From contig NZ_MRDE01000024.1 in assembly GCF_001968835.1 (NCBI RefSeq), positions 35,128 through 99,127 of the forward strand: a stretch of 64,000 nucleotides of DNA. The letters are read 5' to 3'. The notes beneath the pieces are model-generated. The model worked only from the letters and a program-made list of their open reading frames with translations. It was not told the DNA's origin and did not search any database. Below, one piece after another: positions 1-10,868 of this stretch. Origin of the DNA: Tersicoccus phoenicis. GTDB taxonomy: Bacteria > Actinomycetota > Actinomycetes > Actinomycetales > Micrococcaceae. The first letter of the stretch is position 1, and each line of letters starts with the position of its first letter. A program made the translations under genes and the position numbers.

Positions 1-223
1 CGATCTCGATCGCGCCGGCCATCACGTCCAGCAGCGCCGCCTCACCGCGCCGGTGTCCCTCGTTGCGGGGCAGGCCGCGGGCGTTCGCCCAGCGTCCGTT
101 CCCGTCCATGACGATCGCCACGTGCCGCGGCACCAGAGTCGGCGGCACGGCGGGCGGCCGCGCCCCGCTCGGGTGCGGAGCCGGGGGCACGGGACGGTGC
201 TGTCCGGTGGGGTGGTCGGACAT
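1..223 (-). CDS. uppS: Isoprenyl transferase (undecaprenyl diphosphate synthase family), N-terminal part only
   Basis: The reading frame enters from the left edge, so only the first 74 or so codons are visible. A Pro-rich stretch of about 30 residues is followed by [13 protein letters not shown], the signature of cis-prenyltransferases, in which the Asp near residue 40 binds the Mg-diphosphate. The downstream [12 protein letters not shown] also fits the family. The enzyme condenses isopentenyl diphosphate units into the long-chain lipid carrier for peptidoglycan and other envelope polymers. It follows recO with a 7-nt gap, the usual actinobacterial recO-uppS order, and is probably co-transcribed with it. 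The chain length of the product cannot be told from this fragment. Confidence 0.93.
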   Translation of the reverse strand, partial: MSDHPTGQHRPVPPAPHPSGARPPAVPPTLVPRHVAIVMDGNGRWANARGLPRNEGHRRGEAALLDVMAGAIEI

Positions 224-230
224 CGGTGCG

Positions 231-986
231 TCAAACCCTCTCGATGTGTTTGAGCGAACGGACGGACCGCTCCAAGTGGTACTGGGCGAAGGCGGCCACG
301 AGGCCGGACGCTTCGTTGCGCTGTCCCGGGTCCGCGTCGACGGTGCCGGCCCAGTCGCCGGCCAACAGGGCCGCCAGCAGGGCCAGGGTGCCCGGGTCCG
401 GGGAGGCCGAGCCCGGGGGGCGGCACACCGGGCAGACGACACCGCCGACGGGCACGGAGAATGCCCGGTGCAGACCGGGGGCGCCGCACCGCGCGCAGTC
501 CGTGAAGCTCGGCGCCCAGCCGGCGTCGGCCAGGGCACGCAGCAGATAGGAGTCGAGCACCGTCTGCGGAGAGTGTGTGCCCGCGGCCAGGGCGTGCAGG
601 GCGCCGAGCAGCAGCCCGTACTGGCTGCTGGCCGATTCCGTGTCGATGTCGCTGAGCCGCTCCGCCGTCTCACAGATCGCCGCGGCCGCCGTGTACTTGC
701 CGTAGTCCGCGACGATCGGCTGGCCGTAGCTGGCCACCGACTCGGCCTGGGAGACGATGTCCAGGTTCCGGCCGGTGACCAGTTGCAGGTCGGCCACCAT
801 GAACGGCTCGAGCCGGGCACCGAACTTGCTGCTGGTGCGCCGCACCCCTTTCGCCACCGCTCGCACCTGCCCGTGCCGCCGGGTGAGCAGCACGATGATG
901 CGGTCCGCTTCCCCCAGCTTGTGGGTACGGAGGATCACCCCGTGATCGCGGTACTGCCGGGAGGCGAAGGAGGAGGCTCGAGCCAC
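231..986 (-). CDS. recO: DNA repair protein RecO
   Basis: The 251-residue protein matches RecO in length and layout. An N-terminal OB fold begins with [19 protein letters not shown] and carries basic residues for ssDNA binding. An alpha-helical domain follows, with a zinc-ribbon-like pair of Cys motifs (CARC and CPVC) around residues 165-190. RecO works with RecR and RecF to load RecA on SSB-coated DNA during gap repair. The start is a GTG just 9 nt after the leuA stop codon, and no strong Shine-Dalgarno sequence precedes it, so translational coupling to leuA is likely. uppS follows directly. Confidence 0.95.
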   Translation of the reverse strand: MARASSFASRQYRDHGVILRTHKLGEADRIIVLLTRRHGQVRAVAKGVRRTSSKFGARLEPFMVADLQLVTGRNLDIVSQAESVASYGQPIVADYGKYTAAAAICETAERLSDIDTESASSQYGLLLGALHALAAGTHSPQTVLDSYLLRALADAGWAPSFTDCARCGAPGLHRAFSVPVGGVVCPVCRPPGSASPDPGTLALLAALLAGDWAGTVDADPGQRNEASGLVAAFAQYHLERSVRSLKHIERV

Positions 987-995
987 GTCGGCCGC

Positions 996-2940
<1,945 letters not shown>

Positions 2941-3027
2941 CGCCCCGCCGATGCGACCGGCACACCGTCGGCGTGACCCGGGTCGGCATCACCGGGCACG
3001 GGCAGGCGACGGTCGGTCGCCGGGAGC

Positions 3028-4686
3028 TCAGAAGTTGCCGAACGCGGACTGGCAGGTGACCTGATCGGCGGTCTGCCCGTTCAGACCGCCCAGGTTGCCC
3101 CCGCCGGTCATCGTCGTGCCGCTGGTGAAGTCCTTGCCGATGTCCACCCGGACGCCGCTGATGTCGGCGGCCGGGACCACCTGGACGCGGCCGACACCGA
3201 GCACGTCAGCCAGGGCGTTGGCCTGCTCCTGGTAGCCGGGCCCGTAGAAGACCTGGGTGCCCGGCCGGGTGCCGGTGGTGGTCGCGACGGCGGACTGCGT
3301 ATATCCGGCCTTCACCAGGGCCCCGGCGATCGCGGTGTCCCGGCCGTCGACGCCGGAGACGTTGCGAACGGTGACCGGGACGACGGCCCGGGCGGCGGCG
3401 ATCTGCGCCGTGTCGGTCGCCGTCGGGGTCGGGGTAACGGCCGTCGACGGCGTCGCCGTGGGGGTGGCAGGACCGGAGCCGGTGCTCGAGCCGGTGCTCG
3501 GACCCGGGCCGGTGGCGGTGGCACTGGGAGTCGCCGAGGCGGACGGAGCACTCAGGTCCTCGTCGGCCCGGAGTTTGGCGAAGAGCGCGTCAGCGGCGCC
3601 GGTCTGCAGCTGCAGCCGGTTGGGGTCCGTCGGGTAGGGCTCCACGGGCGCGGTCACGAACGCCACTCGGGACGGGTCGACGTTCTGCAGCTGGGTGGCC
3701 AGGTTGATCAGGGCGGGCACCTGGGCGAGTTGGTCGTCGACGGTGAGATTCTTCGTGACGGTCTCCGCGATCGAGTACAGCCGGGGCAGGTCGGTCAGCG
3801 TGCCCTCGGCCTTCACCTTCCGGACCATGGAGGCGAGGAAGCTCTGCTGAGCGCGGATCCGGCCCTCGTCGCCGCCGTTGCCGAAGCCGTGCCGGGTACG
3901 CAGGAACGCCAGCGCCGCCTCACCTTCGATACTGCTGACGCCGGCAGGAAGTTCGAGGCCGGAGGCCGGGTCGTTGATCGGCTGGTTGACGCAGACGTCG
4001 ACGCCGCCGAGCGTGCGGGACAGCTCGGTGACGGCGTTGAAATCCGCCATCATGAAGTGGTCGATGTTCAGGCCGGTGAGCCGGTTGATCGCCGCGACCG
4101 TGCAGCCCGGACCGCCGGAGGCGAGGGCGCTGTTGAGCTGGCCCATGGCCCGGCCGGGGTATTCCTTGCCGGTCTGGGGGTCCTTGCACCGCGGGATGGC
4201 GACCATCAGGTCACGAGGGAAGCTGACCACGGTGATGCGCTTCCGGTCCGCCGAGACCTGCATGAGCATCATCACGTCGGAATTTCCGGCGGTGCTGGTG
4301 TCGGTGGGGTTGCCGTACCGGGAGTCGGCCCCGCTTCGCGTGTCGGTGCCCAGGACGAGGATCTGCATCGGCTGGTTGTCGAGATTCTGGTCGGGCGGCG
4401 CGCTGGACTCGGCGTCCAGGTTCAGCGGTCTGGACGCGATGTTGCCCTGCAGACGCAACACCTGGACGCCGGCGAACACGACGCCGGCGATCACGAGCAG
4501 GGTGAGGACCGCGGCGGTGACCTTGAGCCCGCGGTGGCGCAGCTCCCGGCCGGCGTGGCGGCCGCGTCCGAGGTACTTGGGCACGGGGTGGCGGGTACGG
4601 CCGCGGGTGCGACCCGGTCCGGTGGTCGGGTGGTGGCCGTCCCGCTGGACGGGGCGATCGTCACGGGCGACGTGACGTCGACTCAT
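3028..4686 (-). CDS. LytR-CpsA-Psr family protein with LytR_C tail
   Basis: LCP proteins attach glycopolymers such as arabinogalactan or teichoic-acid-like chains to peptidoglycan, using polyprenyl-diphosphate-linked donors. The 552-residue protein has a basic cytoplasmic N-terminus, one membrane helix around residues 54-77, and the extracellular LCP domain. That domain shows LVLGTDTR, SDVMMLMQVS and VVSFPRDLMV, whose Asp and Arg residues contact the phosphates. A Thr/Pro/Ser-rich linker follows (about residues 380-425), then a LytR_C domain beginning VPVTVRNVSG. It stands alone, between the leuA leader and era. The polymer it transfers cannot be inferred. Confidence 0.92.
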   Translation of the reverse strand: MSRRHVARDDRPVQRDGHHPTTGPGRTRGRTRHPVPKYLGRGRHAGRELRHRGLKVTAAVLTLLVIAGVVFAGVQVLRLQGNIASRPLNLDAESSAPPDQNLDNQPMQILVLGTDTRSGADSRYGNPTDTSTAGNSDVMMLMQVSADRKRITVVSFPRDLMVAIPRCKDPQTGKEYPGRAMGQLNSALASGGPGCTVAAINRLTGLNIDHFMMADFNAVTELSRTLGGVDVCVNQPINDPASGLELPAGVSSIEGEAALAFLRTRHGFGNGGDEGRIRAQQSFLASMVRKVKAEGTLTDLPRLYSIAETVTKNLTVDDQLAQVPALINLATQLQNVDPSRVAFVTAPVEPYPTDPNRLQLQTGAADALFAKLRADEDLSAPSASATPSATATGPGPSTGSSTGSGPATPTATPSTAVTPTPTATDTAQIAAARAVVPVTVRNVSGVDGRDTAIAGALVKAGYTQSAVATTTGTRPGTQVFYGPGYQEQANALADVLGVGRVQVVPAADISGVRVDIGKDFTSGTTMTGGGNLGGLNGQTADQVTCQSAFGNF

Positions 4687-4841
4687 TCACCCACCCCTTC
4701 TGGCGGTCCGGCGTCCGGCGGCGGACCGCGAACGGATCACGGGGGCGGCATCGATGGGCAGCGAATGCTGCGGCGGCCGGGCGCTCCCCGTCCCTGGCTC
4801 GCTGTATTGTGGCACACCCGTCCGGGTGCCGGCTGATCATC

Positions 4842-4879
4842 CGCCGTCCCCGCCGTCCCCGCCGTCCCCGCCGTTCCCG
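4842..4879. repeat. 9-bp tandem repeat (CGCCGTCCC), about four copies
   Basis: The intergenic stretch between era and the LCP gene contains four adjacent copies of CGCCGTCCC, the last with one change. It ends three bases before the era stop codon. It may be a slippage-prone microsatellite; I see no evidence of function. Confidence 0.7.
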
Positions 4880-4882
4880 TGC

Positions 4883-5818
4883 TCAGAAGCCCAGCCGGGC
4901 GAGCTGCTTGGGGTCGCGCTGCCAGTCCTTGGCGATCTTCACGTGCAGGTCGAGGTACACGGGCGTGCCGAGCAGCGCCTCGATGCCCTTCCGGGCGGAG
5001 GTGCCGACCTCGCGCAACCGGGAGCCGCCACGGCCGATGATGATGGCCTTCTGCGAGGAACGCTCGACGAAGAGGTGGACCCGCACGTCGAGCAGCGGCC
5101 GGTCGGCGGGCCGGTCCTCCCGGGGGACGATCTCGTCGACGACGACGGCCAGCGAGTGCGGCAGCTCGTCGCGCACGCCCTCCAGTGCGGCCTCGCGGAC
5201 GAGTTCGGCGACCATCACCGCTTCGGGCTCGTCCGTCAGTTCCCCGTCCGGGTAGAGCGGCGGTGACGGCGGCATCGCCGCGATCAGCACGTCGGAGACG
5301 GTGCTCACCTGGAACCCGTCCACCGCGCTGACCGGCACGATCCCCGCCCAGCTCTCCCCGCCCAGCGCCTCGCGGCCGAGGCCGTCGACCGCGACCAGGG
5401 CGGCGGCCAGCGCCTCCCGGCCGACCCGGTCGGTCTTGGTGACCAGGGCATACACGGGGCGGCGGCGCAGACCCGCCAGCTTCTCGGCGATGAAGCGGTC
5501 ACCGGGGCCGATCTTCTCGTCGGCCGGCAGGCAGAAGCCGATCGCGTCGACTTCACCGAGGGTCTCGGTGACGAGGTCGTTCAGGCGCTGCCCGAGCAGC
5601 GTGCGGGGCCGGTGCAGCCCGGGGGTGTCGACCAGGATCAACTGGCCGTCGGTCCGGTGAACGATGCCCCGGATGGTGTGCCGGGTGGTCTGCGGCCGCG
5701 ACGACGTGATGGCGACCTTCTGCCCCACCAACGCGTTCGTCAACGTGGACTTCCCGGCGTTCGGCCGCCCGACCAGGCTGACGAACCCGGCGCGGAAGGG
5801 GGTCTCGGTGCGGCTCAT
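4883..5818 (-). CDS. era: GTPase Era
   Basis: Era is an essential GTPase that binds the 3' end of 16S rRNA through a KH domain and helps 30S assembly. The 311-residue protein shows the full set of GTPase motifs: GRPNAGKS (about residues 17-24), the RPQTTRH switch I, DTPG, and TKTD. A C-terminal KH domain contains IIGRGGSRLREVG. It is the last gene of the phoH-ybeY-CBS-era operon, and its ATG overlaps the preceding stop by 4 nt. Linkage to ybeY, another rRNA-processing factor, is typical for actinobacteria. Confidence 0.97.
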   Translation of the reverse strand: MSRTETPFRAGFVSLVGRPNAGKSTLTNALVGQKVAITSSRPQTTRHTIRGIVHRTDGQLILVDTPGLHRPRTLLGQRLNDLVTETLGEVDAIGFCLPADEKIGPGDRFIAEKLAGLRRRPVYALVTKTDRVGREALAAALVAVDGLGREALGGESWAGIVPVSAVDGFQVSTVSDVLIAAMPPSPPLYPDGELTDEPEAVMVAELVREAALEGVRDELPHSLAVVVDEIVPREDRPADRPLLDVRVHLFVERSSQKAIIIGRGGSRLREVGTSARKGIEALLGTPVYLDLHVKIAKDWQRDPKQLARLGF

Positions 5819-7182
5819 CCGGCCACCTCCTGGTGATGGGTGCCGTCGTGGCTGGTCTCGTCGATCCGGCGGTGGTGGTCCTCGGCCGCCTGGTCCGGTC
5901 CCGGGACCGGGTCGGCCAGCCGGACGATCAGGTGGGACACCCGGTTGCGGCGGCCTTCCAGCCGTTCAGCACGCAGGTCGATCCCGGCGATCGTCGCCTC
6001 ACTGCCGACGATCGGGACCTTGCCGATCGCCTTGCCGAGCAGACCGCCGACGGTGTCCACCTCGTCGTCCTCCAGTTCCAGGTCGAACAGTTCGCCTAGA
6101 TCCTCGACGGCGAGCTGCGCGGAGATCCGGTACCGCCCGTCGCCGAGGTCCACGACCTCCGGCCGCTCGGAGTCGTACTCGTCGACGATCTCACCGACGA
6201 TCTCCTCGATCAGGTCCTCCAGGGTGACCATTCCGGCGGTCCCCCCGAATTCGTCGATCACGATCGCGACGTGCGTGCCCTCCCGCTGGAGTTCGCTGAG
6301 CAGGTCGGCCACCGGCTTCGATTCGGGCACGAATCGGACCGGCCGGGCCACCGTGTCGACGGCGGCGGCCCCGGCGTCGGGACCGGGAGTGACACCGGCG
6401 CGGTCGGTGCCGTACACGGCCGCGACGACGTCCTTGAGGTAGAGGACACCGCGAGGGTCGTCGGTGCTCTGCCCCATCACGGGCACCCGCGAATAGCCCG
6501 ACCGCAGGAACAAGGACAGCGCCTGGCGCAACGTGGCACCGCTGTCGATGCCGACGATGTCGGTGCGCGGCACCATCACGGCGCGGACCTTCGTGTCGTT
6601 CAGGTCGAAGACCGAGTGGATCAGTTCCGCCTCGCTGTCCTCGATCATCTCCGACTCGCTGGCCCGGTACACCATCTCCCGCAGTTCGTCCTCCGTGAAG
6701 AACGCGGCGTCCGCGCGGGGGGCGCCGGGGGTGACGAGGCTGCCGACGGAGATCAGCCAGCCGGGCACCGGGCCGAGGACGACGCAGAGGGTGTGCACCA
6801 GGGGCGCGGTGGCGGTGACGACACCGACCGAGTAGGTCCGACCGAGCTGGCGGGGTGAGACGCCGACCAGCACGAACCCGATGGCGGCCATCACGACGGT
6901 GCCGATCAGCCCGGCGATCCACGGGTTGCCGAGCGTCTCGAGCAGCAGCAGCGCGACGGCGACGGCGGCGGCCATCTCGAACCACACCCGCCAGAACCGG
7001 GTGGCGTGCATGTGCCGGGAGGGCTCGTCGATGATTCGGCGCAGGGCACCCGCGTTGCGGCCTGCCAGCGCGGTCTCCGCGTCGTGCCGGGGCAGATACG
7101 TGAAGGCGGCCTCGGCCGCGGCGGTCAGGACGGCCCCGCAGAGGAAGACCACCATCAGCACGAGCAGCAGGGCGACGGTCAC
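5815..7182 (-). CDS. CNNM/CBS-domain membrane protein (HlyC/CorC family)
   Basis: This 455-residue membrane protein has an N-terminal CNNM (DUF21) domain of several hydrophobic helices, starting with TVALLLVLMVVFLCGAVLTA. A pair of CBS domains follows; the first begins after VMVPRTDIV and the second contains HVAIVIDEFGGTAGMVTLED. It ends with a CorC_HlyC domain carrying the acidic EDDEVDTVGGLL segment. Members are implicated in Mg2+ or Co2+ efflux or homeostasis; the hemolysin label in databases is historical. Both ends overlap neighbours by 4 nt (ybeY upstream, era downstream), so it is translationally coupled. Confidence 0.93.
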   Translation of the reverse strand: MTVALLLVLMVVFLCGAVLTAAAEAAFTYLPRHDAETALAGRNAGALRRIIDEPSRHMHATRFWRVWFEMAAAVAVALLLLETLGNPWIAGLIGTVVMAAIGFVLVGVSPRQLGRTYSVGVVTATAPLVHTLCVVLGPVPGWLISVGSLVTPGAPRADAAFFTEDELREMVYRASESEMIEDSEAELIHSVFDLNDTKVRAVMVPRTDIVGIDSGATLRQALSLFLRSGYSRVPVMGQSTDDPRGVLYLKDVVAAVYGTDRAGVTPGPDAGAAAVDTVARPVRFVPESKPVADLLSELQREGTHVAIVIDEFGGTAGMVTLEDLIEEIVGEIVDEYDSERPEVVDLGDGRYRISAQLAVEDLGELFDLELEDDEVDTVGGLLGKAIGKVPIVGSEATIAGIDLRAERLEGRRNRVSHLIVRLADPVPGPDQAAEDHHRRIDETSHDGTHHQEVAG

Positions 7183-7652
7183 GTCTCGGCCTCCCGTGGT
7201 GCGGGCCGACCGAGGTGCTCGCTCAGGAGCGTCCGCTGCAGGGCGAACATCTCGGTCTTCTCGTCGGGCTGCTCGTGGTCGTACCCCAGCAGGTGCAGGA
7301 CCCCGTGGGTCACGAGCAGGAGGACCTCGTCATCGACGCTGTGGCCACCTCGCTCCGCCTGGCGGGCAGCGACCTGCGGGCAGACGACGACGTCCCCCAG
7401 CAGACCCTCCGCGCCGGGAGCGTCCTCGGTGCCGGGACGGAGTTCGTCCATCGGGAAGGACATGACGTCCGTCGCACCGGGTTCGTCCATCCACTGCCGG
7501 TGCAGGCCGGCCATCGCCTCCTCGTCCACGAGCACGATGGACAACTCGGTCTGCGGATGCAGATGGAGTCGGTCGAACAGGTGCCGGGCGAGGGCCAGGA
7601 TCCCGTCCTCGTCGACGGTGCGCGCGGACTCGTTGGAGATCTCGATACTCAC
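7179..7652 (-). CDS. ybeY: rRNA maturation endoribonuclease YbeY
   Basis: YbeY is a metal-dependent RNase that matures the 3' end of 16S rRNA and takes part in ribosome quality control. The 157-residue protein carries the diagnostic zinc motif HGVLHLLGYDH near residues 115-125, plus ATDVMSFPMDE in the middle. Its start overlaps the phoH stop and its stop overlaps the CBS gene start, each by 4 nt. Confidence 0.96.
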   Translation of the reverse strand: MSIEISNESARTVDEDGILALARHLFDRLHLHPQTELSIVLVDEEAMAGLHRQWMDEPGATDVMSFPMDELRPGTEDAPGAEGLLGDVVVCPQVAARQAERGGHSVDDEVLLLVTHGVLHLLGYDHEQPDEKTEMFALQRTLLSEHLGRPAPREAET

Positions 7653-8755
7653 GACGCCGACTCCCGCGTCCCCTGCGGGCGAGTCCGTGCCGCCGCGTCG
7701 TCGGCGCGCTTCCGTTCCCGCGCGCGGCCGTGGTCGAGGCGCTCCCGGGAACGTTCCTGGCCGCGGCGCTGCTGCTCGTCCCAGCGGCTGTACGCGTTGA
7801 CGATGTCACCGACCAGCCGGTGCCGTACGACGTCGGTCGCGTCGAGCGTCGTGAAGGCGACGTCGTCGATCCCGGCGAGGATCTCGCTGACCACCCGCAG
7901 ACCGGACCGCGTGCCGTGCGGCAGGTCGACCTGGGTGACGTCACCGGTGACGACGATGCGGGAGCCGAACCCGAGGCGGGTGAGGAACATCTTCATCTGC
8001 TCGGGCGTCGTGTTCTGCGCCTCGTCCAGGATGATGAACGCGTCGTTGAGGGTGCGCCCCCGCATGTAGGCCAGCGGCGCGACCTCGATCGTCCCGGCCG
8101 CCATCAACCGCGGGATCGATTCGGGGTCCATCATGTCGTGCAGCGCGTCGTACAGGGGACGCAAATACGGGTCGATCTTGTCGCTCAGGGTGCCCGGCAG
8201 GTAGCCGAGCCGCTCCCCGGCCTCCACGGCCGGGCGGGTCAGGATGATCCGGTTGACCTCGCGGTTCTGCAGCGCCTGGACGGCCTTGGCCATCGCGAGG
8301 TAGGTCTTGCCCGTGCCCGCCGGCCCGATCCCGAAGATCACCGTGTTGCTGTCGATCGCGTCGACGTACAGCTTCTGGTTCAACGTCTTCGGGCGGATGG
8401 TGCGGCCACGGCTGGACAGGATGTTCTGCGTGAGCACTTGCGCGGGACGCGCCCCGCCCGCGGTCTCGAGCATGCTCATCAGTTGCTGGAGCGTCTGTGC
8501 GGACATCACGGTGTGCGCGGCGGCCATCTCCTTGACCTCGGCCAGCACCTCGGTGGCCCGGACGACGGCGCCCGGCTCGGTACCGCTGACCTGGACCGAG
8601 TGGCCCCGGACGGTGAGGCTGAGGGTGGGATACGTGCTCTCGATGATGCGCAGGGCCTCGTCCTGGGCGCCGAGAGCCTGAACCATCTGCTCCGGTGAAT
8701 CGAAGTCGATGGTGCGCGTCTCCGTGCCGGTGGCGGTTTCGGTTGACTCGCTCAT
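7649..8755 (-). CDS. phoH: PhoH-like ATPase
   Basis: The 368-residue protein is a PhoH-family P-loop ATPase. Its N-terminal part has a KH-like segment (TLSLTVRGHSVQVSG). Walker A is GPAGTGKTYLA around residues 143-153 and Walker B is AFIILDEAQN, followed by the sensor VVTGDVTQVDLP. PhoH proteins are linked to RNA metabolism, and the fixed neighbourhood with ybeY and era supports a role around rRNA processing. The C-terminal tail is charged and low in complexity. It is the first gene of the operon, and a candidate -10 lies about 120 nt upstream. Confidence 0.95.
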   Translation of the reverse strand: MSESTETATGTETRTIDFDSPEQMVQALGAQDEALRIIESTYPTLSLTVRGHSVQVSGTEPGAVVRATEVLAEVKEMAAAHTVMSAQTLQQLMSMLETAGGARPAQVLTQNILSSRGRTIRPKTLNQKLYVDAIDSNTVIFGIGPAGTGKTYLAMAKAVQALQNREVNRIILTRPAVEAGERLGYLPGTLSDKIDPYLRPLYDALHDMMDPESIPRLMAAGTIEVAPLAYMRGRTLNDAFIILDEAQNTTPEQMKMFLTRLGFGSRIVVTGDVTQVDLPHGTRSGLRVVSEILAGIDDVAFTTLDATDVVRHRLVGDIVNAYSRWDEQQRRGQERSRERLDHGRARERKRADDAAARTRPQGTRESAS

Positions 8756-8877
8756 GGGTGCGGCCGATCGGCCTGCCGTCGCTCCTCACGGATCTGTGGT
8801 CCCGGTCCGAGGTCCGGGTCCGGTGGGTCGGGGGTATGAGCCGGAGGTGCAGCGTGCGCCGCCTCCGGCCCTTCAGA

Positions 8878-8883
8878 TTCTAC
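8878..8883 (-). promoter_or_regulatory. Candidate -10 box (TAGAAT) for the phoH-ybeY-CBS-era operon
   Basis: Reading the minus strand, TAGAAT fits the actinobacterial TANNNT consensus and lies about 120 nt upstream of the phoH start, in the space shared with the divergent lipoprotein gene. I see no convincing -35 hexamer, so this is a weak prediction. Confidence 0.35.
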
Positions 8884-8984
8884 GGCACGGGCCCCCGTGG
8901 CAGACTGGGGAGGCAGCGCGAACGGGCCGTAGTTCGCGCTCGGTGGATCCAGGCCCGACCGACGGCGGCGATCGATGACAGGAG

Positions 8985-9956
8985 GTGGCCGCGATCTTCT
9001 CGCGACGCCGAGCCCGGCCGATCGGGCCGCTGCCGGTCAGACGCGTGCTGGTGCGTCTGTTCGCCGTCATGGCCGCCCTCGGACTGCTGCTGCCGACGTT
9101 GGCCGCCTGTACGTCCCTCTCCTCGCCCCGGCCCACGGCCGCACCGAGCACCGAGGGCCAGTCCGGTTCTGCTCTGAGCCAGCCGACCGGTGCGGCCGAG
9201 TCGGTCGCGAGTACGTCGCAGGTGCCGGTGTACTGGTTGGGAGGCACCGGCGGCGGGACCTACCTGTTCCGCGAGTACCGCGTCCTTCCGGCCGGCGGCG
9301 ACTCCGTCTCGACCGCGGTCTCGGCCATGATGTCGGCCAAGCCTCTCGACCCCGACTACTACACCCCGTGGCGACCGGCATCGAGCGTCGGCTCCGCGAT
9401 CGGCGACAACAACACGGTGACCGTCGACATCTCCTCCGACGCGTTCGGCGCCCAGCTCAGCCCGGATCAGGCCGATCTGGCCGTGCAACAGCTCGTGTAC
9501 ACGGCCACCGGGGCCGCGGCCAACGCCGGCCTGATCCCGACGGACCAGCAGAGCCGGGTGATCATCCTCGTCGACGGGCACACCCAGTACCGAGCGTTCG
9601 GTCAGGTCACCCTCGGGGATCCGATGAGCCGCAAGATCGAGCGAGCGGCGCCGATCTGGGTGCTCGACCCGCAGGACGGCACGGTGGTGACCGGGTCCTC
9701 GGTGCGGGCCTCCGGCCGGGCGACGAGCGTGGTGAGCAGCGTCGACTGGGAGATCGGCCGCGCGACCAACGACGGCCAGGACAGCTACCGTCGGTACCGG
9801 TCCGGTTCCGTCGCACTGCGGCCCGACGGCACCACCGGTGCCACGTTCTCCATCTCCGAGAAGCTCCCGCCCGGCAACTACCGGCTGACGTTCTTCGAGC
9901 CCGGTGACGGCGGGGCGCGGCGCTGGGCGGACAGCAAGACGATCACCATGCGCTGA
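8985..9956 (+). CDS. Lipoprotein with GerMN and Gmad2 domains
   Basis: The N-terminus has Arg-rich residues, a hydrophobic stretch (LFAVMAALGLLL) and a lipobox, LPTLAAC, so the mature protein should be lipid-anchored at its Cys on the outer face of the membrane. A Ser/Thr/Pro-rich spacer follows. Next comes a GerMN domain (roughly VYWLGGTGGGTYLF to RVIILVDGH). The C-terminal Gmad2 immunoglobulin-like domain begins APIWVLDPQDGTVVTG and ends FFEPG. These domains are named from spore germination proteins but occur widely in non-sporulating actinobacteria, where their role is unknown. The GTG at 8985 abuts its Shine-Dalgarno sequence, so an in-frame GTG at 9045 or 9051 may be the true start; each would still leave a proper signal peptide. 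Confidence 0.85.
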   Translation: MAAIFSRRRARPIGPLPVRRVLVRLFAVMAALGLLLPTLAACTSLSSPRPTAAPSTEGQSGSALSQPTGAAESVASTSQVPVYWLGGTGGGTYLFREYRVLPAGGDSVSTAVSAMMSAKPLDPDYYTPWRPASSVGSAIGDNNTVTVDISSDAFGAQLSPDQADLAVQQLVYTATGAAANAGLIPTDQQSRVIILVDGHTQYRAFGQVTLGDPMSRKIERAAPIWVLDPQDGTVVTGSSVRASGRATSVVSSVDWEIGRATNDGQDSYRRYRSGSVALRPDGTTGATFSISEKLPPGNYRLTFFEPGDGGARRWADSKTITMR

Positions 9957-10017
9957 GGCGGTCCGGCGGCAGGACGCCGACGGCGGTGCCGGCCTTCTGC
10001 CCGTCCCACGCCAGCCA

Positions 10018-10809
10018 CTAGGACGTGGGCCAGCGGCCGAACTGGACCGACGCGAGGGCCAGGGCCGCGGGTCCGGCCGTGGAGGAGCGCAGCACGTGCG
10101 GGCCGAGCACCGCGGTGCGGGCCCCCGCGTCGGTGAGTACACCGAGTTCCTCCGGGCCGATGCCGCCCTCGGGCCCGACCACGAGCAGCACCCGGTCGGC
10201 GCGGGTCCCCTCGGTGGCCGCCGGCCCCGGACCGGCCAGTACCGCGCCCAGCGGCTGGTCGGCCTCCTCATGCAGGACGACCGCGACGAGCGTGCCGTCG
10301 TTCGTCCCGGCGGCGATGCGGGCCGCCAGCGCACGCGTGTCGATCAAGGCCCCCAGCCGCGGGATGCGGGCGCGCCGGGACTGCTGTGCCGCCGCCCGCA
10401 GCACGCCCTCCCACTTCGCCGCCGCACGGGCCGCGCGGTCGGCCTTCCAGCGCACGATCGACCGGTCCGCCTGCCAGGGGACGACGACGTCGACGCCGAG
10501 TTCCGTCGCCGTCTCGACGGCCTGCAGGTCGCGGTCCTGCTTGGCGAGAGCCTGCACGAGTTCGAGCACCGGCGCCGGGGCGGGTTCGACGATGACGGAC
10601 TCGACCCGCAGCACCAGGACGTCCTTCGCGGTGTCCGTCACCGTGCAGGCGAGACGTCGACCGTCACCGTCGCTGAGCTCGACGACCTCGCCCCGACCGA
10701 TCCGCCGGACGGTGGCGGCGTGCCGCCCCTCCGCGCCGTCCAACCGCACCCGATCCCCGGCCACCAGTGCGGTCAGGTCGGCGGCCGGGTAGAACACCGG
10801 GGCGCTCAT
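10018..10809 (-). CDS. rsmE: 16S rRNA (uracil-1498-N3)-methyltransferase
   Basis: RsmE uses SAM to methylate N3 of U1498 in the decoding region of 16S rRNA. The 263-residue protein has an N-terminal PUA-like domain (GAEGRHAATVRRIGRGEVVEL). Its C-terminal SPOUT domain has the knot motifs VVGPEGGIGPEE and LGPHVLRSSTA. It lies 59 nt downstream of dnaJ on the same strand, with GGAGG ten bases before the ATG. The hrcA-dnaJ-rsmE order is common in actinobacteria and Firmicutes, so it is probably part of the heat-shock transcript. Confidence 0.95.
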   Translation of the reverse strand: MSAPVFYPAADLTALVAGDRVRLDGAEGRHAATVRRIGRGEVVELSDGDGRRLACTVTDTAKDVLVLRVESVIVEPAPAPVLELVQALAKQDRDLQAVETATELGVDVVVPWQADRSIVRWKADRAARAAAKWEGVLRAAAQQSRRARIPRLGALIDTRALAARIAAGTNDGTLVAVVLHEEADQPLGAVLAGPGPAATEGTRADRVLLVVGPEGGIGPEELGVLTDAGARTAVLGPHVLRSSTAGPAALALASVQFGRWPTS

Positions 10810-10868
10810 CGTGCGTCGACCTCCGCGGGCGGTGGGGTGGGTGGTGAACGGACGGCCACACGGCCGGA

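Noticed and set aside
8985..9956. Spore germination protein GerM
   Set aside because: The GerMN/Gmad2 domains occur in many non-sporulating actinobacteria; no other sporulation gene is present.
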